Below the pieces are notes generated by a model. The model was not told the DNA's origin. It did not search any database and was given only the letters and a program-made list of their open reading frames with translations. A stretch of 64,000 nucleotides of DNA from RUG626 sp051866775 (GTDB lineage: Bacteria; Bacillota; Clostridia; Oscillospirales; Oscillospiraceae): positions 124,001 to 188,000 of the forward strand of contig JBJDXR010000047.1 in assembly GCA_051866775.1 (NCBI GenBank), read 5' to 3'. Shown in pieces: positions 42,494 to 49,261 of the stretch. How positions within the stretch are numbered: position 1 is the first letter of the stretch; every line of letters starts with the position of its first letter. A program made the translations under genes and the position numbers.

Positions 42494-43012
42494 TTATTTT
42501 AACCTGTCCTCAGGTATCATGCTCCTGAAAAAGCTTATTTTCGGCAGGGCGATCAGGAGCAGCATACCCAGCACGTAGCAGGCGAGCACCTCGCCTGCGG
42601 CAATAGTGAGCGCGTTATACGCCCAAAGCGGGAAAAAGGCCGAAAGGCTGCCGGCCTCCGAATAGGCGATAACGGCGCTTACGATCACGCCGTTTGCAAT
42701 GACCGGCGGCAGCGGCGCAAGCCACTTGTTTTTTACTTTTGATGTGGCAAAGGCAGCCAGCAGCGTAGCAAGTGATCCGAATACTATGTCTATCGGTCCA
42801 TAGGCGCTCATCAGGTTTGTAAGCACGCAGCCGATAAAAAGTCCCCATGTGGTTCCGGGGAAGAAAAACGGCAGCACACACAGCGCCTCGGAGAACCGGC
42901 ACTGTACAGGCCCAAAGGCCAGACCGAAGATGTTTGCAAAATAGCTTAAAACGGTGTAAAGCGCCGCCACCACGGCGGCAAGGGCAAGCTGGCGGGTGTT
43001 GAATTTGTGCAT
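42494..43012 (-). CDS. queT: QueT family queuosine-precursor transporter
   Basis: 172 residues with about five membrane helices; RQLALAAVVAALYTVLSYFANIFGLAFGPVQCRFSEALCVLPFF is characteristic of QueT, the ECF-type S component for preQ0/preQ1. The start is ATG 43012 with GGAGGTATT upstream. queH lies just upstream, so the two support queuosine salvage. The leader carries a candidate preQ1-type riboswitch. Confidence 0.88.
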   Translation of the reverse strand: MHKFNTRQLALAAVVAALYTVLSYFANIFGLAFGPVQCRFSEALCVLPFFFPGTTWGLFIGCVLTNLMSAYGPIDIVFGSLATLLAAFATSKVKNKWLAPLPPVIANGVIVSAVIAYSEAGSLSAFFPLWAYNALTIAAGEVLACYVLGMLLLIALPKISFFRSMIPEDRLK

Positions 43013-43017
43013 AGTAA

Positions 43018-43116
43018 AATACCTCCATTTTTTGTTTAGAGAACGGCCGGAAAAGCGGCCGAACGAACACGGAGTATCCGTGCTTGGACAGGGTGTGGAA
43101 ACCTGTCGGAGGTATT
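43018..43116 (-). promoter_or_regulatory. Candidate preQ1-type riboswitch controlling queT translation
   Basis: The 5' part of the leader (43108-43116) is a perfect nine-base complement of the queT ribosome site (43018-43026). Next comes GACAGG...CCTGTC (43102-43107 with 43087-43092, minus sense), enclosing GTTTCCACAC, close to the preQ1-I core AGGTT...ACACCC. Two further hairpins, an A-rich tract and the ribosome site follow. TCCA in the loop could pair with TGGA of that site as the pseudoknot. PreQ1 riboswitches are known in front of queT genes. The class is uncertain. Confidence 0.6.
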
Positions 43117-43165
43117 GTAACATATAATTCCGTTTAATGAAAGTATGCGCAGAAAAATACTGGAT

Positions 43166-43768
43166 TCACCATCCGGCAGCGAAGCGGCAGCCGCAGTAGT
43201 CCTGCCGGTACAGGCCGTACTCCTCCGAGAGCCGGATGGACCGAAGGTAGCCGTCCCGTTTTTTAAAATCGGAGGGCAGCCACTTGACGCCCGCATCCTC
43301 ACTCAGCTTCCCGCCGATGGCGTTTATAACCTCCGCGTTTTTATGGGGGCTTACGGTAAGGGTGGTGGCGAAATATTCGCATCCCAGCTTTTTTGCCGTC
43401 TCGGCAGTCTTTCTCAGCCGCAGCTCAAAGCACCTGGGGCACCTTGCCCCGCCCTCCGGCTCGTTCTCAAGACCGGCAGCGCAGGCGTAGAACTCCGCAT
43501 CGTCGAAGCCACCGTCGATAATCTCCGCCGTTTTCTCCATACCGTTTGCCCGCAACAGCTTATAAAGCTCGCCCAGACGCTTTTCATATTCCTCAAAGGG
43601 GTAAATATTGGGATTATAATAAAATACCGTCACCTCAAAAAAAGGCGCAATTCTCTCTAAGACGGCGCTTGAACACGGTGCGCAGCAGGCATGCAGCAAA
43701 AGCCTCGGCCTGCGGCCGTCAAGCCCCGATATCTCTTTTTCCATTTGACTGTTCCAGTCCGTTTTCAT
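43166..43768 (-). CDS. queH: Epoxyqueuosine reductase QueH
   Basis: 200 residues with LLHACCAPCS, CPRCFELRL and the C-terminal YRQDYCGC, the Cys residues that hold the [4Fe-4S] cluster and metal site of QueH. It reduces epoxyqueuosine to queuosine in tRNA. It lies upstream of queT on the same strand. Confidence 0.93.
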   Translation of the reverse strand: MKTDWNSQMEKEISGLDGRRPRLLLHACCAPCSSAVLERIAPFFEVTVFYYNPNIYPFEEYEKRLGELYKLLRANGMEKTAEIIDGGFDDAEFYACAAGLENEPEGGARCPRCFELRLRKTAETAKKLGCEYFATTLTVSPHKNAEVINAIGGKLSEDAGVKWLPSDFKKRDGYLRSIRLSEEYGLYRQDYCGCRFAAGW

Positions 43769-43922
43769 ACCTTCACGCTCCCCCTGTGCTTTCTACATTT
43801 TATACTATTTTGAGTCTTTTTCAACGTCAGTAGGCAATTCTTAATAAGCTTTTAATAAAATCATCTTTTATTTAAAAGCAGGATAAGATATACTTTACTT
43901 ATCAGATTAAAGGAGCCGTCCC

Positions 43923-44360
43923 GTGAACAAAACGATCAAAATCCTGCTTTTAAGTCTTATACCGCTTATTCTGGGGTATCTTATAAACATATTTATATTT
44001 GTGATACCCACATCCCTCTTCAGTCTCATCCAATATGTTTTTCTCGTTCTTTGGGGGGTGCTGGCATATTTCCTCCTGGAGGACGGAGAAAGCCTTCTTA
44101 AAAATGTACTGCTTCAAAACGTCCTTGCGGCGCTGTTTCTTGTACTGCTGCTCATTCAGGAGCTGGCCGTCAAAGCATACTGGCAGAATCTCATCGGGAC
44201 GATTTCACAGCTATACTACACGCCCATACTGGTCCCGGCGTTCTTCATTGCCGGCTTTTTTAATACCTCCGGTATCTGGCTGGCGTACATATTTGAATTT
44301 ATCCTGATGCTGGCGGTCTCACTGACAGGCTGCCTCATAAAGAGGAGAAAAATCCGGTAA
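43923..44360 (+). CDS. Small membrane protein, unknown
   Basis: 145 residues with four hydrophobic segments (about 7-27, 30-52, 63-83, 98-140) and a short basic tail (KRRKIR). GGAGCC is its weak ribosome site. Nothing nearby indicates a role. A strong hairpin terminator follows. Confidence 0.6.
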   Translation: MNKTIKILLLSLIPLILGYLINIFIFVIPTSLFSLIQYVFLVLWGVLAYFLLEDGESLLKNVLLQNVLAALFLVLLLIQELAVKAYWQNLIGTISQLYYTPILVPAFFIAGFFNTSGIWLAYIFEFILMLAVSLTGCLIKRRKIR

Positions 44361-44364
44361 ACAG

Positions 44365-44403
44365 GAACGGGGGACTGCCAAAGGCAGATCCCCCGTTCTT
44401 TGT
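44365..44403. terminator. Bidirectional terminator between the membrane protein gene and rpsR
   Basis: GAACGGGGG/CCCCCGTTC and inner CTGCC/GGCAG form a long stem, followed by CTTTG; serves the plus-strand gene and, in reverse, rpsR. Confidence 0.75.
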
Positions 44404-44432
44404 AAACATTTTATCCTACTCTTTTCGCTCGA

Positions 44433-44687
44433 TCAGTCGGTAACGTAAGGCAGCAGGGCGATCTGACGGGCCTGCTTGATAGCCACGGTCAGCTGGCGCT
44501 GATGCATTGCGCAGGTACCGGTAGCTCTGCGGGGCAGTATCTTGCTGCGCTCGGAGAGGTAGCGGCGGAGCTTAGCGGTGTCCTTGTAATCTATGTGGTC
44601 GCACTTGTCAACACAGAACTGGCAAACCTTTCTGCGCTTACGGTTCTGTGCGGGACGTGCAGGTCTGGACTCTCTTTCGTTGGTCAT
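44433..44687 (-). CDS. rpsR: 30S ribosomal protein S18 (zinc-binding type)
   Basis: 84 residues from ATG 44687 (GGAGG upstream). KRRKVCQFCVDKCDHIDYKD, with a C-terminal TGTCAMHQRQL, is S18. Four Cys/His are present (CQFC, C, C near TCAMH), as in metal-binding S18; zinc is inferred. Last gene of rpsF-ssb-rpsR. Confidence 0.97.
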   Translation of the reverse strand: MTNERESRPARPAQNRKRRKVCQFCVDKCDHIDYKDTAKLRRYLSERSKILPRRATGTCAMHQRQLTVAIKQARQIALLPYVTD

Positions 44688-44742
44688 TTCTAAACCTCCA
44701 ATCATCAGGTTATTAAAAAGTTATTAATCAGTTTCAGCTGAA

Positions 44743-45189
44743 TCAGAACGGGAGATCCCCGTCGTCATCAGAAAGCTCCGCAAAATCGGAGCCGGAGACC
44801 GGCGTGGAATAACTGGGGGCAGGCTCCGAATAGGAGTGCGAATACCCACCGTCCGACGCGGTGTCCTTCTTACTGTCCCCGAAGTAGACATTGTCCGCAA
44901 CGACCTCGGCAGAGCGGCGCTTGCCGCCATCCTTATCGGTCCAGTCACGTATCTGAAGCCTGCCGGAGACAACGGCCATACGGCCCTTGGAAAAATACTT
45001 TGAAACAAACTCAGCGGTGTTGCGCCATGCGACGATATCTATAAAATCCGTCTGCTTGTCACCGCCGTCGCGCGAAGCAAAGTCACGCTCAACAGCCAGT
45101 GAAAAGGACGCGACCGCTGTGCCGTTCTGGGTGCGTCTGAGTTCCGGGTCACGGGTGAGCCGGCCCATGAGCACAATGTGATTAAGCAT
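44743..45189 (-). CDS. ssb: Single-stranded DNA-binding protein
   Basis: 148 residues. N-terminal OB fold (MLNHIVLMGRLTRDPELR), a flexible Ser/Gly/Pro tail and the acidic tip DDDGDLPF that recruits partner enzymes. Lies between rpsF and rpsR, the conserved order. Confidence 0.97.
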   Translation of the reverse strand: MLNHIVLMGRLTRDPELRRTQNGTAVASFSLAVERDFASRDGGDKQTDFIDIVAWRNTAEFVSKYFSKGRMAVVSGRLQIRDWTDKDGGKRRSAEVVADNVYFGDSKKDTASDGGYSHSYSEPAPSYSTPVSGSDFAELSDDDGDLPF

Positions 45190-45200
45190 TTTCCTCCTCC

Positions 45201-45497
45201 TTATTCACCGGCAACGGTGATGAGGGAACGCATAACGCCTTCGGTAATGCCGAGAACACGGTCAAGCTCCGCAGGGAACTGGGGGGCAGCCGTGAACTTC
45301 ACAAGGACGTAATAGCCCTCGGACTTGTCGTTTATAGCGTAGGCCAGCTTGCGCTTGCCCCACTCCTCGACCTCGCCCAGTGTACCGTTAGCCTCGATGA
45401 GGGTCTTGAACTTCTCAACAACTGCAGCAGTTGCCTCCTCGCCTAGATCGGGATCAATGATGTACATGAGTTCGTAGTTGGCTGATACTTTCGCCAT
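45201..45497 (-). CDS. rpsF: 30S ribosomal protein S6
   Basis: 98 residues from ATG 45497 (AAAGGAGG upstream; GTG three codons earlier is inside the ribosome site). YELMYIIDPDLGEEA and GKRKLAYAINDKSEGYYVLVKF are S6 signatures. First gene of its operon. Confidence 0.97.
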   Translation of the reverse strand: MAKVSANYELMYIIDPDLGEEATAAVVEKFKTLIEANGTLGEVEEWGKRKLAYAINDKSEGYYVLVKFTAAPQFPAELDRVLGITEGVMRSLITVAGE

Positions 45498-45547
45498 TTT
45501 TTGCACCTCCTTTTGGACTTATGGCCTCCGCTCAAACGGAAGCAAGG

Positions 45548-45607
45548 AGCTTGTACACCTTGCGGTGCCAAGCTTTTAAATTATACACGAACCTACAGAT
45601 TTGTCAA
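45548..45607 (-). promoter_or_regulatory. rpsF operon promoter and candidate S6:S18 leader
   Basis: On the minus strand TTGACA (45607-45602), 16 bases and TATAAT (45585-45580). The transcript would begin at a hairpin (45548-45574) with outer stem AGCTTG/CAAGCT and an inner CACC-GCAA-GGTG. An S6:S18-binding leader with a conserved CCG occurs in many rpsF mRNAs; this CACCG element is a plausible match. Confidence 0.55.
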
Positions 45608-45668
45608 GATTTGCGCGGAAAATATTCAGATAATATTTATTAAGCAGCACAAATCAACGGAGGAAATA

Positions 45669-46553
45669 TCAATATATATCCTCCACCACTTTCTCCGGCG
45701 GCGCCTCCAGCTGTTCCGGATGCATCAGGCAGTTTTTGAGGAGCTTAAGCCCCTGAGCATAACCGTAGCCGTCGCAGATACGCTCATCGCACACCATGGC
45801 GTAGTCCACGTATCTTCTCTCCTCCGGCTCTCCGTTCTTGTTAAGCTCATAGGCGCGGCGCTTTATTCCGAAGGATATAAATATAGGCAGGTTGCCGAAA
45901 TTATACAGATGATGGTAAATCGGCGGTATGCCTAACGATCCCATGTCGGTTATTATCATGGAGCCGTGGAACGGGCTGGCCTTGAGCAGGGCCTTTGGCA
46001 GGGCGTTAAAGTAGTCAAGCAGGTTCAGGAACCATACCGCGAACTTAAATAATATCCTGGGCATCTTGGTAAGGCTGTCCGCCACATTTGTGGTAGCGTT
46101 GCCTTCATCCTTGTTTTTAACGCTGGCTATGGCCTCGTTCATCTTGTTATAGACGTCGTATATCGTGTCGTGCGGGTCGAAGATGACCTTTATAGAGGTC
46201 TCACCCGCTCCCTCAGCCATGACCTCCTTGACCGTCATAACTACCTCAATATTTTTTCTGGCGTAGGCCCGCTGGCCGGTTATGTACCGGTTAAGCTGCG
46301 GCTTTTGGCTCACTACGCGTATATACGCCGCAATAAACAGGTGCAGCATACCAAGACCCTTGTAGCCCTCTGCGCGTTTTGCCCTGAGGAACTTCTCAGT
46401 CTCGGATATCTCCACACTGTCCTTAAAATAGTTGGAGGCGTCGCCGCGGGTCCTCATTATAAACGGTGTCACCGCCATATATGACGACATGCCGCGTATG
46501 CGTCTTCCCGGCTTGTTCTTCGGAAACTTTATAGTCTTTTCTTTCTTTGACAT
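45669..46553 (-). CDS. Orphan E2-type acyltransferase domain with altered active site
   Basis: 294 residues resembling the catalytic domain of 2-oxo acid dehydrogenase E2 components (chloramphenicol-acetyltransferase fold), with no lipoyl or binding domain. The usual D-H-R-x-x-D-G motif reads CDERICDG: Glu replaces the catalytic His, while the Asp is kept. SLGIPPIYHHLYNFGNLPIFISFG is the preceding core. No E1 or E3 genes are near. It may not be an acyltransferase. The start is ATG 46553, with GAGG upstream. Confidence 0.7.
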   Translation of the reverse strand: MSKKEKTIKFPKNKPGRRIRGMSSYMAVTPFIMRTRGDASNYFKDSVEISETEKFLRAKRAEGYKGLGMLHLFIAAYIRVVSQKPQLNRYITGQRAYARKNIEVVMTVKEVMAEGAGETSIKVIFDPHDTIYDVYNKMNEAIASVKNKDEGNATTNVADSLTKMPRILFKFAVWFLNLLDYFNALPKALLKASPFHGSMIITDMGSLGIPPIYHHLYNFGNLPIFISFGIKRRAYELNKNGEPEERRYVDYAMVCDERICDGYGYAQGLKLLKNCLMHPEQLEAPPEKVVEDIY

Positions 46554-46598
46554 ATCACCATAACCTCGAAATTTCCATGATTGTGTGCAGCTACGCAC

Positions 46599-46627
46599 AG
46601 TATACTATGACGTTCACAATTTGGCAA
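46599..46627 (-). promoter_or_regulatory. Promoter of the E2-like gene
   Basis: On the minus strand TTGCCA (46627-46622), 17 bases and TATACT (46604-46599). Confidence 0.6.
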
Positions 46628-46632
46628 CAATT

Positions 46633-46790
46633 TTATTTTTGCTATGCAAAAGCATAGCAAAAATGGCCATGTGCCGCCTCCGACGGCACGGCTTTGAAAT
46701 TTTATCCGCAGTTTTCTTATTCTATCAGAAATTTTGTAAAAACGTGCAGCATTTTCAGCATCTGCAGGGTATTATTAGTGTAAGCGCGCT
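46633..46790. other. Hairpin-rich intergenic stretch
   Basis: A 13-bp stem ATTTTTGCTATGC/GCATAGCAAAAAT and a GTGCCG/CGGCAC hairpin follow each other here, with no coding sequence. Either could be a transcription end or part of the neighbouring mobile-looking element. Confidence 0.4.
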
Positions 46791-47068
46791 TAGCCAGACG
46801 GCGCCGATTTAGACCCGGTTTTTACGGGCGGATTTGTGCCCATGCTGTGTTATCGGCCTTGGAAATACACAAAGTATTCCCTGCGGCCGACGCCTTGCCT
46901 GAACAAAAATCCGCCCTGTAAAAACTGCTTGCACAGTTTCGGCGAGCAATATTCGAGTGATTTTTGCTTTGGCTGAGGCAGCCTTGCTGACGCAAGGCAA
47001 GGAGGACAGAGGAAAAAGCGCCGGATAGGGCCGCCGAACTGCGGATTCAAATTGGCGCCGTCTGGCTA
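46791..47068. mobile_element. 278-bp inverted-repeat element (MITE-like)
   Basis: TAGCCAGACGGCGCC at the left end and its exact complement at the right, with similarity extending to about 28 bases. Inner inverted sub-repeats (TTTTTACGGGCGGATTT and its counterpart at 46907-46928) make it strongly palindromic. TA lies at both edges. It encodes nothing convincing. It ends 17 bases before an ECF sigma gene, adjacent to its ribosome site. Consistent with a non-autonomous transposable element; the repeat number elsewhere is unknown. Confidence 0.6.
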
Positions 47069-47085
47069 AAAAGAGGAGGGATAAT

Positions 47086-47556
47086 ATGACGCAGGCCGCT
47101 ATGTCCGAGGCTGTGGACCTGTGGGGGGATATGGTATGGCGGCTGGCACTTGCCCGCACGGCGGATGTCCACGACGCCGAGGATGTCTTTCAGGAGGTGT
47201 TTCTGCGCTATTTTAAAAACGAGCACAAGCTCCATAGCGATGAGCACAGGAAGGCGTGGCTCATACGCTGTACAGTAAACAGGGCCAAGAGCCTTCTCGG
47301 CTCGCCATGGCGAAGGCACACCGTGCCGCTTAAAACGGCGGCGCAGGTCGGCGTCTTAGACGAATACCGCGAGGTCTATTCAGCAGTTCTGTCCCTCCCG
47401 GCAAAATACAGGACGGTAATCCATCTTTTCTATTACGAGGGGCTGTCCACTGGGGAAATATCCTCATGTCTCAATCTGCGTGAAGGGACGGTGCGCTCAC
47501 AGCTCAGCCGCGCAAGAGAAATGCTCCGCCAGTCCCTTAAGGAGGTCGAATTATGA
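47086..47556 (+). CDS. ECF-type RNA polymerase sigma factor
   Basis: 156 residues. Sigma region 2 (MVWRLALARTADVHDAEDVFQEVFLRYFKN) and region 4 (LPAKYRTVIHLFYYEGLSTGEISSCLNLREGTVRSQLSRAREMLR) with only a short linker, the group 4 layout. GAGGAGGG precedes the ATG. The stop overlaps the start of the serpin gene (ATGA), the position normally held by the anti-sigma gene, so the two are probably functionally linked. Confidence 0.92.
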   Translation: MTQAAMSEAVDLWGDMVWRLALARTADVHDAEDVFQEVFLRYFKNEHKLHSDEHRKAWLIRCTVNRAKSLLGSPWRRHTVPLKTAAQVGVLDEYREVYSAVLSLPAKYRTVIHLFYYEGLSTGEISSCLNLREGTVRSQLSRAREMLRQSLKEVEL

Positions 47557-48983
47557 ACAGGTATAAGGATGCCAATAACGATATACATACCCCGTGTAAG
47601 CTTTGCGGGGCCTTGCTTAACGTCAAAAAGCCCAGAAGGCACTTTCGCTGGGCCATCCCGGCCATTGCAGCGGCGGCCGCGGCGGCGATACTTTTGGGAG
47701 CCACCCTCTGGCCGAACGGCAGTCCGCTTATCACCAGCGCCTACGCCATATCCGAGGCGGAATATCCCGAGATGTCGCCATACCCCGACGAGAATTCCAT
47801 CGGCTTTGAGCGGGCATACGAAAAATGGCGGGAGGATAAGCTCACCCAGAGAAACCAGCCGGAGGGCTACGCGGACGGCCTTGACGGGTTTATAGCCGCG
47901 ACGGCTCAGGAATTTCTGTCAGGTGCAAACGGCGAAAACCGGGTATACTCACCTCTTAATATATATATGGCGCTCTCCATGCTGGCAGAGCTTACAGGCG
48001 GAGAGAGCCGCGGGCAAATTCTAGACCTGCTGGAGGTTGACAGCATCGAAGCGCTAAGGATAAAGGCAAACGCCGTCTGGAATGCAAACTACTGCGACGA
48101 CGGCGCGTACACCAGCATTCTGGCAAGCTCGGTGTGGCTAAGCGACACCATTAGCTTCAACCAGTCCACAATGGATACGCTGGCCGAGACCTATTACGCC
48201 TCCTCCTATCAGGGGGCTATGGGCTCGGAGAACCTTAACGAGGCGTTCAGGGCTTGGATAAACCAGCAGACGGGCGGGCTGCTTACAGATCAGGCCGAGG
48301 GGCTGGAGCTTGACGGGGAGACGATCCTTGCACTTGCAGCCACGGTATATTTTAACGCCAAATGGCGCAGTCAATATTCCGAGAGTAAAACAACTGAAGA
48401 GGTGTTCCACACGGACAGCGGCGATGTTGTCTGTGATTTCATGCACAAGACCGACGAGGAGAATTACTTCTGGGGCGGTAAGTTCGGCGCGATACGCAAG
48501 GGCTTTGAGGACGGCGGCACCATGTGGTTCATACTCCCCGACGAGGGCGTACCGGCAGAGGAGCTTCTTTATGACGGGGAGACCATGGCGCTTATCATGA
48601 TGCGCGGCAGCTCCTCATGGGAAAACCGCAAATACCTCATCGTAAACGAGAGCATCCCCAAGTTTGATGTGACCTCCAGCATTGATCTTGCGGAAGGGCT
48701 TCAGAATCTGGGGATAACGGATATATTCAGCCCCGAAAGCTCTGACTTCTCCCCAACGACCGGAGCTGACGCTGATATCTACCTCTCCTCCGCCCAGCAC
48801 GCCGTCCGTGTTACGGTTGACGAGGAGGGCGTGACCGCCGCGGCCTTTACGGCGCTGGCAACCACCGGCGCCGCCGAGCCTCCCGACGATGAAATAGACT
48901 TTGTCCTTGACCGCCCGTTCCTCTTTGTCATCGCGGGCACCGATGGGCTTCCCCTGTTTATAGGCATTGTCAATACCCCGTGA
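47553..48983 (+). CDS. Membrane-tethered serpin with an anti-sigma-like cytoplasmic end
   Basis: 476 residues. A short cytoplasmic N-terminus with HTPCKLC (His and CxxC, residues 12-18) resembles the start of zinc-binding anti-sigma proteins. One membrane helix follows (about 32-53). From about residue 105 there is a full serpin fold: VYSPLNIYMALSML, hinge VDEEGVTAAAFTALAT and the FVLDRPFLFVI signature. Counting from the hinge Gly426 as P15 gives P1-P1' as Ala440-Ala441, suggesting an elastase- or subtilisin-like target. Coupled to an ECF sigma gene, it could sense extracellular proteases. That link is an inference. Confidence 0.88.
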   Translation: MNRYKDANNDIHTPCKLCGALLNVKKPRRHFRWAIPAIAAAAAAAILLGATLWPNGSPLITSAYAISEAEYPEMSPYPDENSIGFERAYEKWREDKLTQRNQPEGYADGLDGFIAATAQEFLSGANGENRVYSPLNIYMALSMLAELTGGESRGQILDLLEVDSIEALRIKANAVWNANYCDDGAYTSILASSVWLSDTISFNQSTMDTLAETYYASSYQGAMGSENLNEAFRAWINQQTGGLLTDQAEGLELDGETILALAATVYFNAKWRSQYSESKTTEEVFHTDSGDVVCDFMHKTDEENYFWGGKFGAIRKGFEDGGTMWFILPDEGVPAEELLYDGETMALIMMRGSSSWENRKYLIVNESIPKFDVTSSIDLAEGLQNLGITDIFSPESSDFSPTTGADADIYLSSAQHAVRVTVDEEGVTAAAFTALATTGAAEPPDDEIDFVLDRPFLFVIAGTDGLPLFIGIVNTP

Positions 48984-48993
48984 AATTTTCAGC

Positions 48994-49222
48994 CTGTCAA
49001 AAAGGCCTCTCAGATAAGTAAATCACGCAATCTTTGACTTCAACTATTGAGCTTATCCGCGTAGTTCGCGCCCGCAGGTGCGAATAAATTGAAATCTGTT
49101 TTCTCCGGCGACATGTGCGTCGGAGAAAACACTTCTCGGCCCGCAAACGTGCGAACGTATGTGAGTGCGCTGCGGCGGGCCGCGGCCTACTCGAAAAAGT
49201 GGCAAAGCCACTTTTTCGACAG
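48994..49222. repeat. Structured intergenic region with imperfect terminal inverted repeats
   Basis: CTGTCAAAAAGGC at the left and CTGTCGAAAAAGTGGC (reverse sense) at the right. Inside are GTTTTCTCCG...CGGAGAAAAC and other hairpins, and a stem GAAAAAGTGG/CCACTTTTTC at 49192-49218. No coding sequence. It may be a second palindromic element or a decayed one. Confidence 0.4.
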
Positions 49223-49258
49223 TAAAAAAAGAGCGCCCGCAGGCGCTCTTTTTTATTT
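49223..49258. terminator. Bidirectional terminator between the serpin gene and rny
   Basis: GAGCGCC (49231-49237) pairs with GGCGCTC (49242-49248), with A-run before and T-run after. Confidence 0.85.
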
Positions 49259-49261
49259 CTT

